Under the pieces are notes generated by a model, which made no database searches, was not told the DNA's origin, and saw nothing but the letters and a program-made list of their open reading frames with translations. The translations under genes were made by a program, and so were the position numbers. Below, in pieces: positions 33,967-43,617 of a stretch of DNA of 64,000 nucleotides. The stretch comes from Sneathiella limimaris (GTDB taxonomy: Bacteria > Pseudomonadota > Alphaproteobacteria > Sneathiellales > Sneathiellaceae): NCBI RefSeq assembly GCF_012932565.1, contig NZ_JABBYJ010000001.1, forward strand, positions 1,302,001-1,366,000. The letters are read 5' to 3'. Each line of letters starts with the position of its first letter. The stretch's first letter is position 1.

Positions 33967-35247
33967 ATGACTTACAGACAAACTTTTGAGAACTGCTTCT
34001 CTGTGGACAGTGGGGATCAGGATTGGGTTCGCACTGCTTTTATGAAGGCTCTCACCCGAACTGAGACGATCGTTGCGCAAATGGAGTCTCTGAAGGATCA
34101 GGGGCGACTGCCCATTCTATCACTCCCGGAGCAAACAGATGACCTGGAGATGCTTTCCCGGCATCCGTTTGTGACTGATAAGGAGTATGAGCGGTTCGTG
34201 GTTGTTGGTATCGGTGGCTCTTCCTTGGGTGGTCAGGTTCTGGTGAGTTTGAGGGAACGTGACGAGGCACCATATCTCAATTTTTGGGACACACTCGATT
34301 ATCATGTGATGCTGCCGTATCTCAAGAAGGGGAAAAAACTCCGCTCGACCCGCTTTTTGCTGATTTCTAAATCTGGAACCACCCCTGAAATTATGGCTCA
34401 AACCCTTATGGTGATTGAGGCCTTGAATAATATGGGCGGTGCTGATGCTGTCAAAAATCAGTGCCTCGCGATTTGCGAGCCCGGCGACAATCCACTTGGC
34501 TACATTGCTGACAAATGGGGTATTGAGCGGTTGGATCATGACCCAAATGTCGGAGGGCGCTACTCTGGGCTCTCCCTGGTTGGGGCATTGCCAGCGCTTA
34601 TTGCCGGTATTGATATGTGCAAAGTCCGCGAAGGTGCTAAAGAGGTATTGGACGATACCCTGAATAACCCAGAATCTGCTGCGCGGGTCGGGGCCTCTAT
34701 GTCACATGCGCTCAATGAGCTTTGTGGTGTCTCCATGAATGTGATCATGCCTTATGCAAAACAGCTTGAGCCTTTCACGCACTGGTACCGCCAGCTTTGG
34801 GCGGAGAGTATTGGTAAAGAAGGACGCGGCACTACACCTTTGAACGCTCTTGGGCCCATTGATCAACATAGCCAGTTGCAACTTTGGTTGGATGGACCAA
34901 ATGACAAGTTTTTTAGCCTGATTATTAACCGGGCAACAGATAGTAGCCCCCTGATGGATGTCGGGATTGCTGATAACATCCCTGCGCTTGATTACCTTAA
35001 AGATCACAAGATTAGCGATGTTGTGCAGGCAGAGGCCAATGCAACAGCAAAAACGCTGGCCGATCGGGGAAAATATCTCCGATGCATTTATATCGACAAG
35101 CTGGACGAAAAAACCATCGGTTCACTCTTGATGCATTTCATGTTGGAGACGATAATTGCCTGTCATCTTCTGGGGGTTAATCCGTTTGATCAGCCCGCCG
35201 TTGAAGAAGGCAAGAAACTGACCAAGATGTATCTTAAAGGTGATTAA
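33967..35247 (+). CDS. pgi: Glucose-6-phosphate isomerase
   Basis: Interconverts glucose-6-phosphate and fructose-6-phosphate. 426 residues, the shorter bacterial form. Landmarks are VVVGIGGSSLGGQVL, the phosphate-binding LLISKSGTTPE, and GGRYSGLSLVGALPA, which corresponds to the family GGRFS motif. The C-terminal region has PFDQPAVEEGKKLT. Its stop overlaps the mutL ATG by one base (TAATG), an unusual operon pairing of glycolysis and repair genes. Confidence 0.95.
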   Translation: MTYRQTFENCFSVDSGDQDWVRTAFMKALTRTETIVAQMESLKDQGRLPILSLPEQTDDLEMLSRHPFVTDKEYERFVVVGIGGSSLGGQVLVSLRERDEAPYLNFWDTLDYHVMLPYLKKGKKLRSTRFLLISKSGTTPEIMAQTLMVIEALNNMGGADAVKNQCLAICEPGDNPLGYIADKWGIERLDHDPNVGGRYSGLSLVGALPALIAGIDMCKVREGAKEVLDDTLNNPESAARVGASMSHALNELCGVSMNVIMPYAKQLEPFTHWYRQLWAESIGKEGRGTTPLNALGPIDQHSQLQLWLDGPNDKFFSLIINRATDSSPLMDVGIADNIPALDYLKDHKISDVVQAEANATAKTLADRGKYLRCIYIDKLDEKTIGSLLMHFMLETIIACHLLGVNPFDQPAVEEGKKLTKMYLKGD

Positions 35248-37145
35248 TGACCCTCCGGAAGCTACCGGACAATATCGTCAACCAAATCGCGGCAGGTGAA
35301 GTTGTTGAACGACCTGCTTCAGCCGTAAAAGAACTTGTTGAAAATGCCATTGATGCTGGTGCAGATCGGATCGACGTGGTTATGCGAAATGGCGGTCGAT
35401 CACTTATCTCGATTACGGACAATGGTAAGGGGATGACCCCAGAGGAGCTGGATCTCTGTTTTGAGCGGCATGCCACTTCAAAACTACCAGATGAGGATCT
35501 GGTTAATATCCAGCACCTGGGCTTTCGCGGAGAAGCTATCCCCTCGATCGCTTCGGTCAGTCGGATGACTATCACGACCCGGACTGAAAATGCTGACACA
35601 GCTTGGAAATTATCAGTCGAAGGTGGCAGAAAGGGAGATCTGGAGCCTGCAGCTTTGTCTCAAGGGACGCGTGTTGAAGTTCGCGATATTTTCTATGCTA
35701 CGCCTGCCCGCTTGAAGTTTCTAAAATCAGAGCGGGCAGAGTTTGGCGCCGCCCTTGATGTCATGCGACGACTTGCAATGGCCTATCCGGCAATTGCCTT
35801 TTCGCTTGCGGATGAAAAGCGCACAGCTCTTAAAGTCTCCGCAGCGCAGGGTGATCTGTTCGAAGCATGGCTTGACCGGCTTGGATCCATTATGGGACGG
35901 GAGTTTGCGGATAATGCCTTGAAGATTGAGGCGGAACGTAACGGCGTTATTCTGACCGGTTATGCAGGTGTTCCGACGTTCAATCGTGGGAATGCGGCTA
36001 TGCAGTTCATGTTCGTGAATGGCCGGCCAGTAAAAGATAAAACCTTCACTGGCGCAGTTCGCGCTGCATATATGGATTTGCTTGCCCGAAATCGGCACCC
36101 GTTGATGGCCTTGTTTCTTGAGCTGCCAGCCGATCAGGTGGATGTCAACGTGCATCCCGCGAAAGCAGAAGTTCGTTTTCGGGATTCCGGTGGTGTGAGG
36201 GGTCTGATTATTGGGGCGCTTAGAAATGCATTAGCTGAAAATGGTCACAGGGCATCTTCTACGGTCAGCCAACAAGCTCTTGGCTCCTTTAAACCAGAAC
36301 ATTCACAGCTTTCTCTCCATTCTCGTCCATCACGGCCCGCTGGTATGGGGAACTGGTCTGACGTTAGAACTGAACCAGTGTATCACTCGGGAGTTGCCGA
36401 AGAAGCTTCCAGGTTCCATCATCCTCTGAATTCGGATCAATCTGCGTCTCCTTCAGTAGGCTCTTTTGCCTATCCAGATGACTATGCCACAGGACAGCCG
36501 ATCGAACCATCCGCCAGAGATTTACAAGCAGATCAAGCTCAGCCAAGTTCTGATGATGCCATGTCTTACCCTCTTGGCGCTGCTCGGGGACAGCTCCATG
36601 AAACCTATATCGTTTCTCAAACCCAAAACGGGATGGTCTTGGTAGATCAACATGCAGCGCATGAGCGGCTGGTGATGGAGCGGATGAAAAAGGCTTATGC
36701 GGAAAAATCCGTTAGTCGGCAATTGTTGCTTCTACCAGACGTTATTGAAATCGATGAAGCGGCTGCCGAACGGGTCTGTGAACGGGCTGAAGAGCTGGCA
36801 GAAATGGGTCTCGTGATCGAACCTTTCGGTCATGGTGCTATTGTCGTGCGCGAAACACCCGCAATGCTTGGAACCTGCGATGTGAAAGGCCTTATTCAGG
36901 ATCTTGCCGATGATCTCGCTGAATTTGATACGGCGCTTGCCTTGAAAGATCGGATTGACGATGTTTTCGCAACAATGGCCTGTCATGGCTCAGTGCGTTC
37001 TGGCCGAAGGCTCACCATTGAGGAAATGAATGCTTTGTTGCGGGAGATGGAGGTTACCCCTCATTCTGGGCAGTGTAATCACGGTCGTCCAACCTATGTG
37101 GAATTACAGCTTCCAGAGATTGAAAAACTCTTTGGTCGACGCTGA
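35247..37145 (+). CDS. mutL: DNA mismatch repair protein MutL with endonuclease motif
   Basis: 632 residues. The GHKL ATPase has Glu29 and Asn33 in KELVENAIDAG, DNGKGM, and FRGEAIPSIASVSR. A Ser/Pro/Gln-rich linker (about 330-440) joins it to the dimerisation domain. That domain carries DQHAAHERLVME (467-478), an exact match to the DQHA(x)2E(x)4E nicking motif. The protein is therefore predicted to be its own nickase, as in bacteria without MutH. The GQCNHGRPTYVEL segment near the C-terminus completes the endonuclease site. Confidence 0.97.
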   Translation: MTLRKLPDNIVNQIAAGEVVERPASAVKELVENAIDAGADRIDVVMRNGGRSLISITDNGKGMTPEELDLCFERHATSKLPDEDLVNIQHLGFRGEAIPSIASVSRMTITTRTENADTAWKLSVEGGRKGDLEPAALSQGTRVEVRDIFYATPARLKFLKSERAEFGAALDVMRRLAMAYPAIAFSLADEKRTALKVSAAQGDLFEAWLDRLGSIMGREFADNALKIEAERNGVILTGYAGVPTFNRGNAAMQFMFVNGRPVKDKTFTGAVRAAYMDLLARNRHPLMALFLELPADQVDVNVHPAKAEVRFRDSGGVRGLIIGALRNALAENGHRASSTVSQQALGSFKPEHSQLSLHSRPSRPAGMGNWSDVRTEPVYHSGVAEEASRFHHPLNSDQSASPSVGSFAYPDDYATGQPIEPSARDLQADQAQPSSDDAMSYPLGAARGQLHETYIVSQTQNGMVLVDQHAAHERLVMERMKKAYAEKSVSRQLLLLPDVIEIDEAAAERVCERAEELAEMGLVIEPFGHGAIVVRETPAMLGTCDVKGLIQDLADDLAEFDTALALKDRIDDVFATMACHGSVRSGRRLTIEEMNALLREMEVTPHSGQCNHGRPTYVELQLPEIEKLFGRR

Positions 37146-37207
37146 TCATCATTGATTAGCCTATTTTTTCCCGATATGAACGGGCATCTTTAGTATCGGA
37201 AAGATCC

Positions 37208-38386
37208 ATGATTTTTGATGTGGTAGTGATTGGAGCTGGTGCGGCCGGACTCATGTGTGCCTGGCAGGCAGGAAAGCGGGGACGAAATGTTCTGCTTCTG
37301 GAAAAGGCCGAGAAAGTAGGGAAGAAAATCCTTATTTCTGGTGGTGGGCGTTGCAATTTCACCAACTTACAGGCGGCCGCTGATCGATATGTTTCTGATA
37401 ACAAGCATTTTTGTAAATCAGCACTGAAGGCATATACCCAGACAGATTTTATCAAGCTCGTTGAATCCCATAATATTCCCTATCATGAGAAGAAACTGGG
37501 GCAGCTTTTTTGTGACGAGAGTGCTCGCCAGATAACAGATCTACTTCTTAAAGAATGTGATCAGGCTGACGTCAAACTTGAGGTGAATAACGGAGTTCAG
37601 CGCGTTACTAAAACTGAAAAAGGCACTTTTCTTGTTGAGACCGATAATGGGCGGGTCGATGCAAATACTGTCGTTGTCGCAACCGGGGGACTCTCAATCC
37701 CTAAAATGGGCGCAAATGATATAGCCTACCGGATTGCCGCATCCTTTGGCCTGTCTTTGACCGAGACAAGACCAGGTTTGGTGCCCTTCACTTTTGAGCA
37801 GGCGGACATGGATCGGTTTCAGGGGCTTTCTGGGGTGTCTGCAGAGGTTATCACGCGGGTTGGCAAAATTGCCTTTCGTGAGAATGTGCTTTTTACTCAC
37901 AAGGGAGTTAGCGGTCCCGCTATCCTGCAAATTTCCTCTTTCTGGCATCCTGGCGATATTGTCCGGATTAATTTTTTACCGGATCATGATCTTTTCGAAA
38001 TGTTGAGAGAGGCGAGATCTCAAACACCGAAAGGCAGCGTTTATAAAGTCTTGACCCAGTTTCTGGCAAACCGCTTGGTGGACCGCCTGCTAACGCCATT
38101 AGGAGTGTTACCTGAACTTGGCAATTGTTCAGACAAGATATTTCGAAAAATTCATCAAGCGGTGTGTGAGGTTGAGATCAAACCCAACGGAACAGAGGGC
38201 TACCGCAAGGCTGAAGTCACTGTTGGCGGTGTTTCGACGGATAATCTCAGTTCAAAAACAATGGAATGCAAGACAGTTCCGGGCCTTTTCTTTATTGGAG
38301 AAGCCGTTGATGTAACCGGTTTCTTGGGTGGGTACAATTTTCAGTGGGCCTGGTCTTCCGGTTTTGTGGCAGGTCAGAATGCTTAA
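37208..38386 (+). CDS. HI0933-type FAD-dependent oxidoreductase (BaiN/YhiN family)
   Basis: 392 residues. The N-terminal Rossmann motif is VIGAGAAGLMCAW (GxGxxG at 9-14). The family signature KILISGGGRCNFTN follows, and the C-terminus has TVGGVSTDNLSSKTMECK and DVTGFLGGYNFQWAWSSG. FAD-bound; the physiological reaction of these widely conserved proteins is poorly known, although some act on bile-acid or unsaturated substrates. It overlaps the PhyH gene by 8 nt. Confidence 0.9.
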   Translation: MIFDVVVIGAGAAGLMCAWQAGKRGRNVLLLEKAEKVGKKILISGGGRCNFTNLQAAADRYVSDNKHFCKSALKAYTQTDFIKLVESHNIPYHEKKLGQLFCDESARQITDLLLKECDQADVKLEVNNGVQRVTKTEKGTFLVETDNGRVDANTVVVATGGLSIPKMGANDIAYRIAASFGLSLTETRPGLVPFTFEQADMDRFQGLSGVSAEVITRVGKIAFRENVLFTHKGVSGPAILQISSFWHPGDIVRINFLPDHDLFEMLREARSQTPKGSVYKVLTQFLANRLVDRLLTPLGVLPELGNCSDKIFRKIHQAVCEVEIKPNGTEGYRKAEVTVGGVSTDNLSSKTMECKTVPGLFFIGEAVDVTGFLGGYNFQWAWSSGFVAGQNA

Positions 38387-39254
38387 TTGGTCTAAAGATG
38401 AATGGCTTCATCTATGTCCAGAATTAACAATTGAAGGAGATGTTACTCCTGATCATTATTGCCAATGGGATGGATGGGAACTGGAAGAAATCTCTACCGG
38501 ATTTCATAAAGATGGGTATCTAAATCTTTCGTCAGTTCTGCCTTCATCTCTATGTGAGCAGCTTTCTGATGCCATGGAAATACTTGCTAATAACAATATT
38601 CCAGCGGTTTATATCTATATCTATGATCAACCCTGGCAGTTATTTGAAAGCCTGCGTCAGCTGATCAGTCACTTTTTGGGTGAAGATTATGCGCTTCTTC
38701 CAAATTTTTGGGCCTGGAACCTGTCTGCGGCAGGTGAAGCAGGATGGTCGCCTCATCGCGATTGTGATGCGGAAACAGTATTTGATATCGGCGGCGATAC
38801 TCTCTTGATGAGCTTATCTTTATGGGTGCCACTTACCGAAGTGGATGAACGAAATGGCTGTATGTTTGTAATTCCGCGATCTGAGGAGAACAATATACAA
38901 AAGCTTATGGAACTGGATCGGGAAAACCTTTTGCCCTTTGCAAAGCCGTTACCAGCAAAAGCCGGATCCGTTTTGGGCTGGCCGCAGGATCTGTATCATT
39001 TCGGTGGAGAGTATCGAGACGGGGCGAAAACTCCTCGTCGCAGCTTGTCATTTGAGTTTCAAAACACAAGCTTTGATCCTCTCGCAAAGCCCCTTCTGTC
39101 AACACGGCAGATGCCTGATTTTGAAACGCGCCTGCGCCTTATGTCAGAGCAGTTTGAAAAATATCGGCATATTGATCCGACGGTTCAGAAAACTAGACTG
39201 TTTTCAGAATCAGAAGTTTCGCTGCGCCATATTTCCGCTCCTCCAGCAGATTAA
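38379..39254 (+). CDS. Phytanoyl-CoA dioxygenase (PhyH) family oxygenase
   Basis: 291 residues from ATG 38379, which overlaps the preceding stop and has AGG 6-8 nt upstream. Fe(II)/2-oxoglutarate dioxygenase with the facial triad His126-x-Asp128 (SPHRDCD) and His207 (LYHFGG); the 2-oxoglutarate-binding Arg is probably Arg220 or 221 (TPRRSLSF). PhyH relatives hydroxylate lipids, ectoine or secondary metabolites; nothing nearby gives the substrate. The 3' end overlaps the convergent rsmD by 62 bp, and both reading frames look genuine. Confidence 0.82.
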   Translation: MLNWSKDEWLHLCPELTIEGDVTPDHYCQWDGWELEEISTGFHKDGYLNLSSVLPSSLCEQLSDAMEILANNNIPAVYIYIYDQPWQLFESLRQLISHFLGEDYALLPNFWAWNLSAAGEAGWSPHRDCDAETVFDIGGDTLLMSLSLWVPLTEVDERNGCMFVIPRSEENNIQKLMELDRENLLPFAKPLPAKAGSVLGWPQDLYHFGGEYRDGAKTPRRSLSFEFQNTSFDPLAKPLLSTRQMPDFETRLRLMSEQFEKYRHIDPTVQKTRLFSESEVSLRHISAPPAD

Positions 39255-39759
39255 GGCCTTCTGGGATCTCGAACGGTTCTTTGGCTGCCAGTTCCAGTGC
39301 AACAACTGTTTTATCGCCAATCCACCCGCCCTTTTGCAAACTTTCAAGTGCTGGTCCCGCAAGGTTCATCTTATAGGGAGGATCCATCATGATGAGGTCC
39401 ATAGGCTTTGAGCTTTGACCCGCAAATGTCCCGTCCCTGTTTAGGATTGAGGCATTGCGTTGACCACCGACAAGCGCAACATTTTGTTTGATGAGTTTGA
39501 GGCTGTCGGGATGATTATCCATAAATGTGACATGCGCCGCCCCACGGGAGAGAGCTTCAACCCCGAGGGCTCCTGTGCCTGCAAAAACATCCAAAACCGT
39601 TGCGCCCCTGGGCATGGGGCCGGTATCTAAGCGAAAGTCAGCATTGTGGGCTAAAATGTTGAAAAGTGCCTCTCGGGTGCGGTCCGCAGTTGGGCGTATC
39701 CGCTTGTCTTCCGGAAGATAAAGCCGCTTCCCTTTGTAGGTCCCACCAACGATCCGCAT
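39193..39759 (-). CDS. rsmD: 16S rRNA (guanine-966-N2)-methyltransferase
   Basis: 188 residues. It starts MRIVGGTYKGKRL, typical of RsmD. SAM motif I is DVFAGTGALGVEA (57-69) and the catalytic DPPY is at 126-129, as in N2-guanine methylases. It methylates G966 of 16S rRNA during 30S assembly. Its start overlaps the end of the pseudouridine synthase gene by one base, a common pairing. Its 3' end runs 62 bp into the PhyH gene. Confidence 0.95.
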   Translation of the reverse strand: MRIVGGTYKGKRLYLPEDKRIRPTADRTREALFNILAHNADFRLDTGPMPRGATVLDVFAGTGALGVEALSRGAAHVTFMDNHPDSLKLIKQNVALVGGQRNASILNRDGTFAGQSSKPMDLIMMDPPYKMNLAGPALESLQKGGWIGDKTVVALELAAKEPFEIPEGLNLLEERKYGAAKLLILKTV

Positions 39760-40691
39760 TAGGGTCTCCGGGGTTTTCTGCCTTTAGGTGCCGGGCGACC
39801 TTTGCCTTCGCCTGTTGGCTTTGCTTTCCCGCGTGTGACAACTTTAACCGATTTGCCTTTGCGGCTTTCAACGGTTTTACCCTTCAGGTTCAATTTGCCC
39901 TGCATTCTAGGTTTGCGGCTGGCGGGGGCTTTGGGCTCCTCAGTTGAGACTTCCATCTTTTTGACGCCCATCTGCTCGCGCAAGACTTTGGCGCGAACTT
40001 CGTCAACTTCCCCAGATGCCAATTCACCCAGTTGTAGTGGGCCGTAGGAGACCCTGATTAGCCGGAGTACTGGATACCCCAGGTGTTCCATAATTTTACG
40101 GACTTCGCGGTTCTTGCCTTCCCGAATGGAGATTGTCAGCCAGGAATTAGCGCCTTTGGTGCTATCCAACACGGCTTCTACAGATCCGTATTTAACGCCT
40201 TCGATTGTAACTCCGTCGGCAAGGCGGCTTAGTTCCCGTTCCTTCGGATGCCCATGAACGCGAACCCGATATTTCCGTTTCCAGCCAGTTGCAGGAAGTT
40301 CAAGACGACGGGCGAGTTCTCCATCATTAGTGAGGAGTAATAGCCCTTCGGAATTCAGATCAAGGCGCCCGACAGAAATAACGCGAGGCATGTCATCAGG
40401 GAGTTTGCTGAAAACAGTATCCCGCCCTTTTTCGTCCTTGTGGCTTGTTACGAGACCCGCTGGTTTATGATACCGCCACAGACGAGCTCTCTCTTTTTGG
40501 GGTAATGGGTTGCCGTCAACGAGGATATCATCTTCATCACTAACGGTTACTGCGGGAGTTGTCAGGACCTGACCATTAAGTTTGACCCTGCCGTCCAGGA
40601 TCCATTTTTCTGCATCCCGACGGGAACAGAGACCCGCCCTGGCCATCCGTTTGGCAATCCGCTCTTTCGTTTCTTCAACTGGCTCAGTCAT
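39759..40691 (-). CDS. Large-subunit rRNA pseudouridine synthase, RluB-like
   Basis: 310 residues from ATG 40691 (MTEPVEETKERIAKRMARAG), the normal beginning of the S4 domain; an ATG 17 codons upstream at 40742 is less likely. S4 RNA-binding domain (about 11-60), then the RsuA-type catalytic domain with Asp111 in GRLDLNSEG. A long basic tail (about 235-310, rich in Lys/Arg/Gly) is typical of alphaproteobacterial members. The probable target is U2605 of 23S rRNA, or a neighbouring site as in RluE/RluF types. It overlaps the preceding hydrolase by 8 nt. Confidence 0.9.
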   Translation of the reverse strand: MTEPVEETKERIAKRMARAGLCSRRDAEKWILDGRVKLNGQVLTTPAVTVSDEDDILVDGNPLPQKERARLWRYHKPAGLVTSHKDEKGRDTVFSKLPDDMPRVISVGRLDLNSEGLLLLTNDGELARRLELPATGWKRKYRVRVHGHPKERELSRLADGVTIEGVKYGSVEAVLDSTKGANSWLTISIREGKNREVRKIMEHLGYPVLRLIRVSYGPLQLGELASGEVDEVRAKVLREQMGVKKMEVSTEEPKAPASRKPRMQGKLNLKGKTVESRKGKSVKVVTRGKAKPTGEGKGRPAPKGRKPRRP

Positions 40692-41406
40692 TTGGGTTTT
40701 GTGCCTCTTTGATAAAAGCATCGAAAATTTTTCGATCGCCATCAGAGATCAAATATTCAGGATGCCACTGCACACCCAAGCAGAATTTATATCGCGGATC
40801 TTCAATGCCTTCGATGACACCATCGGATGCCCATGCATTGACGACGATATTTTCTGAAATATCTTTGGCGGCCTGATGATGGGCGCTATTTACAGGAAGT
40901 GTGGTTGTCCCAACAATCCGATGGAGCAAAGTCCCTTCTTTGACATCCACATCATGCCCTGCTTCTGTCCGAGGGTTTGGTTGTTCGTGGGCAAGGGGGC
41001 TATCCACTTCATCAGGGATATGCTGGATAAGGGTTCCCCCGAGGATTACATGCAAAAGCTGTTGCCCTCCACAAATCCCCAAAACGGGTTTGTCTTTGGC
41101 CAGCATGGCTTCTGTAACCGATTTTTCAAATTCAGTGCGGCGGTCTTTGGTGACGACCGTTGCGTGGCGATTAGCGGCTCCAAACATAGTAGGATCCACA
41201 TCAAATGCACCGCCCGTGACCACAAGGCCGTCCAACAACTCGCCATAAGTTTCCGCAAGTTCGGGTTCATGGGGAAGGGGCATAGGAACACCGCCAGCAG
41301 CGGTAATCACGTCTGCATAATTTTGACGCAAGGCGTACCATGGCATGTTGGAATAGCCGCCAGGATCCTCTGAATCGAGGGTAATGCCGATAACTGGTTT
41401 TTTCAT
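40684..41406 (-). CDS. Gamma-glutamyl-gamma-aminobutyrate hydrolase (PuuD-like, class I GATase fold)
   Basis: 240 residues. Nucleophile Cys112 in LGICGGQQLLHV, with His215 and Glu217 in VQWHPEY completing the triad. TGGAFDVDP is typical of the family. PuuD releases GABA from gamma-glutamyl-GABA in putrescine degradation; this fits the presence of a polyamine amidohydrolase elsewhere in the window, but no other puu genes are here. The start at 41406 (MKKPVIGITLD) is the canonical N-terminus. First gene of a unit with the pseudouridine synthase and rsmD. Confidence 0.88.
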   Translation of the reverse strand: MKKPVIGITLDSEDPGGYSNMPWYALRQNYADVITAAGGVPMPLPHEPELAETYGELLDGLVVTGGAFDVDPTMFGAANRHATVVTKDRRTEFEKSVTEAMLAKDKPVLGICGGQQLLHVILGGTLIQHIPDEVDSPLAHEQPNPRTEAGHDVDVKEGTLLHRIVGTTTLPVNSAHHQAAKDISENIVVNAWASDGVIEGIEDPRYKFCLGVQWHPEYLISDGDRKIFDAFIKEAQNPND

Positions 41407-41520
41407 GCTTCCTTTTAAGCCTGCTTGAGGTACAACTCAACTAGAACATACAATTTAAAAAACAAATTAGGAAATGGCTTGATGCTTGACGGAGCCGTTT
41501 TCTGCCGTCACTTTTGAGCC

Positions 41521-41979
41521 ATGGATTTCGAGTTAACCAACTATATGGAAGATGCGCTGCACACAGCAGAGCTTTCCGCGAAGCGCGGTGAAGTGCCTGT
41601 TGGTGCTGTTATTGTGGACAGCAAGACAGGTCGGGTGATTGCACGTAGCGGAAATCAGATGAAAAACCGGTTCGATCCAACAGCACATGCTGAGATGCTG
41701 GCTATTCGTGCTGCGGCGAACATGGTCGGCAGTCAAAGGCTGGTGGATTGCGATCTCTATGTTACGCTTGAGCCTTGCCCGATGTGTGCGGCTGCCATCT
41801 CGCTGGCCCGGCTGAGAAGAGTCTATTTTGGGGCGTTTGACCCTAAAGGCGGCGGGGTGGAATATGGCCCTCGTATCTTTGATCATCCAACTTGTCATCA
41901 TAAACCTGAAATTTATGGTGGCGTAGGAGAGGCTCAGGCCGCTAAACTACTGAAAGAATTTTTCGCCGCCCGGCGGTAA
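41521..41979 (+). CDS. tadA: tRNA-specific adenosine-34 deaminase
   Basis: Converts A34 to inosine in the tRNA-Arg(ACG) anticodon; essential. 152 residues. Zinc ligand and proton shuttle are His56-Ala-Glu58 (AHAEML), with Cys86 and Cys89 in PCPMCAA. The C-terminal helix ends AAKLLKEFFAARR. Divergent from the hydrolase/pseudouridine synthase/rsmD unit. The ribosome site is weak. Confidence 0.95.
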   Translation: MDFELTNYMEDALHTAELSAKRGEVPVGAVIVDSKTGRVIARSGNQMKNRFDPTAHAEMLAIRAAANMVGSQRLVDCDLYVTLEPCPMCAAAISLARLRRVYFGAFDPKGGGVEYGPRIFDHPTCHHKPEIYGGVGEAQAAKLLKEFFAARR

Positions 41980-42020
41980 GATAAATCTAGAAATAAAAAA
42001 CAAGAATAAAGGGGAGAAAA

Positions 42021-43223
42021 ATGAATTTCGAATATTCTGATAAAGTGAAGGATCTTCAAGCGCGCGTTCAGGCGTTTATGGATGAACATGTTTATCCAAA
42101 TGAAGAAGTCTTTGAAGAGCAGGTTGATGAAGGCGATCGTTGGCAGCCCACTCCGATTGTTGAGGAGCTGAAAGAAAAAGCCAAGGCCGCAGGTCTTTGG
42201 AACTTGTTTCTACCAGAAAGTGATCGCGGTGCGGGCCTAACTAATCTGGAATATGCGCCGCTCTGTGAAATCATGGGACGGGTTCACTTCGCACCAGAAG
42301 TCTTTAACTGTTCAGCACCAGATACTGGCAACATGGAAGTGTTGGAGAGGTATGCCTCTGAAGAGCTGAAAGAGCGCTGGCTTACACCATTGTTGGCAGG
42401 CGAGATTCGCTCAGCCTTTGCCATGACCGAGCCTCGGGTTGCCTCTTCGGATGCAACGAACATCGAATCAGACATTATTCGTGATGGTGACGAGTATGTC
42501 ATTAATGGTCGCAAATGGTGGACATCCGGCGCTATGGACCCTCGCTGTAAAGTTCTTATCTTTATGGGAAAAACCGATAAAAGCGCAGCCGTCTATAACC
42601 AGCAGTCCATGATTGTTGTTCCGCTTGATACACCCGGTATTACCATTAAGCGTTTCCTGCCTGTGTTTGGATATGATCATGCGCCACATGGTCATGCAGA
42701 AGTGGACTTCGAAAATGTCCGTGTTCCCGCTGATCATATTTTGCTCGGTGAAGGCCGTGGTTTTGAAATTGCCCAAGGGCGTCTTGGCCCAGGACGGATC
42801 CATCATTGCATGCGCCTGATCGGTGTTGCAGAACGTGCACTTGAGAAAATGTGTAAACGGGTAAGCTCTCGTGTTGCTTTCGGTAAAAAGGTGTCAGAAC
42901 AGACAGTTACCCTTGAACGGATTGCCGAATCCCGTGCCATGATCGAGCAAGCACGGCTGCTGACGCTGAAAGCGGCTTATATGATGGACACAGTTGGCAA
43001 TAAGCAGGCAAAAGCTGAAATCGCCATGATCAAAGTTGTCGCGCCAAATATGGCTTGCCAGGTTATCGACTGGGCAATTCAGGCGCATGGTGGCGGTGGT
43101 GTCACCAGTGATTTTGGTCTTGCTGCAGCCTATGCCGGAGCCCGGACATTGCGATTGGCAGATGGTCCAGATGAGGTTCATCGCAACCAGATCGGTCGTC
43201 TGGAATTGAAGAAATATATGTGA
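42021..43223 (+). CDS. Acyl-CoA dehydrogenase of the ACAD10/ACAD11 type
   Basis: 400 residues with the usual three-domain FAD fold: helical N-terminus, [16 protein letters not shown] (flavin and substrate loop), and a C-terminal helical domain with VASRVAFG-like [28 protein letters not shown] and [12 protein letters not shown]. The [16 protein letters not shown]-like region (about 91-109) and overall pattern resemble the dehydrogenase part of ACAD11 rather than short-chain enzymes. In that family it works with an APH-fold kinase on 4-hydroxyacyl-CoA. Two such kinases are encoded just downstream on the opposite strand. A clear terminator follows. Confidence 0.9.
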   Translation: MNFEYSDKVKDLQARVQAFMDEHVYPNEEVFEEQVDEGDRWQPTPIVEELKEKAKAAGLWNLFLPESDRGAGLTNLEYAPLCEIMGRVHFAPEVFNCSAPDTGNMEVLERYASEELKERWLTPLLAGEIRSAFAMTEPRVASSDATNIESDIIRDGDEYVINGRKWWTSGAMDPRCKVLIFMGKTDKSAAVYNQQSMIVVPLDTPGITIKRFLPVFGYDHAPHGHAEVDFENVRVPADHILLGEGRGFEIAQGRLGPGRIHHCMRLIGVAERALEKMCKRVSSRVAFGKKVSEQTVTLERIAESRAMIEQARLLTLKAAYMMDTVGNKQAKAEIAMIKVVAPNMACQVIDWAIQAHGGGGVTSDFGLAAAYAGARTLRLADGPDEVHRNQIGRLELKKYM

Positions 43224-43265
43224 TCCTTGTAACTTCAAAATCTGATCACATTTAGGAATTAGAAG

Positions 43266-43298
43266 AAGTCCTTGAGGTCCTCAGGGGCTTTTTCTTTT
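43266..43298 (+). terminator. Terminator after the acyl-CoA dehydrogenase gene
   Basis: AAGTCCTTGAG (43266-43276) pairs with CTCAGGGGCTT (43280-43290), 11 bp with two G-T wobbles, followed by TTTCTTTT. Confidence 0.85.
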
Positions 43299-43363
43299 GC
43301 AATGCAACATACGCTCTTATATACAGAATTTGTCTGAGTAGTTCTTTTCAGGATATCTATCGA

Positions 43364-43612
43364 ATGGTCAAGACCGCAGGCTGGTTTTTAGCCGCAATTG
43401 TCATCGTAGTTGGTGGCTTTCAATATCGTTATAACAGTCTTGATCCTTGCGAATGGTTGACACAGGATTTGACCCAGTTCGCAAGCTTACCCGGTATTTC
43501 TGGTCTTGGGGGCGCGGCTGGAACCGTCATGAGCACGGGGCAGTGCCTGCAGAACTGGATGGACCTACGGGTGAAAGAAAAAGAGGCTGAAGCGGAAGCG
43601 CACGCCCAGTAA
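43364..43612 (+). CDS. Small membrane or exported protein, unknown
   Basis: 82 residues. An N-terminal hydrophobic segment (about 5-19, AGWFLAAIVIVVGGF) is followed by a periplasm-like part with two cysteines (Cys29 and Cys61) that could form a disulfide, a Gly-rich stretch and a charged C-terminus (KEKEAEAEAHA). It has its own terminators on both sides, which argues for a real gene. Not recognised; the Cys pair and short length recall small envelope proteins. Codon use is like its neighbours. Confidence 0.6.
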   Translation: MVKTAGWFLAAIVIVVGGFQYRYNSLDPCEWLTQDLTQFASLPGISGLGGAAGTVMSTGQCLQNWMDLRVKEKEAEAEAHAQ

Positions 43613-43617
43613 AAAAG

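Noticed and set aside
41486-41511. TGACGG/CCGTCA hairpin and TTGACG upstream of tadA
   Set aside because: No -10 at a suitable distance and no T-run, so neither a promoter nor a terminator call is supported.
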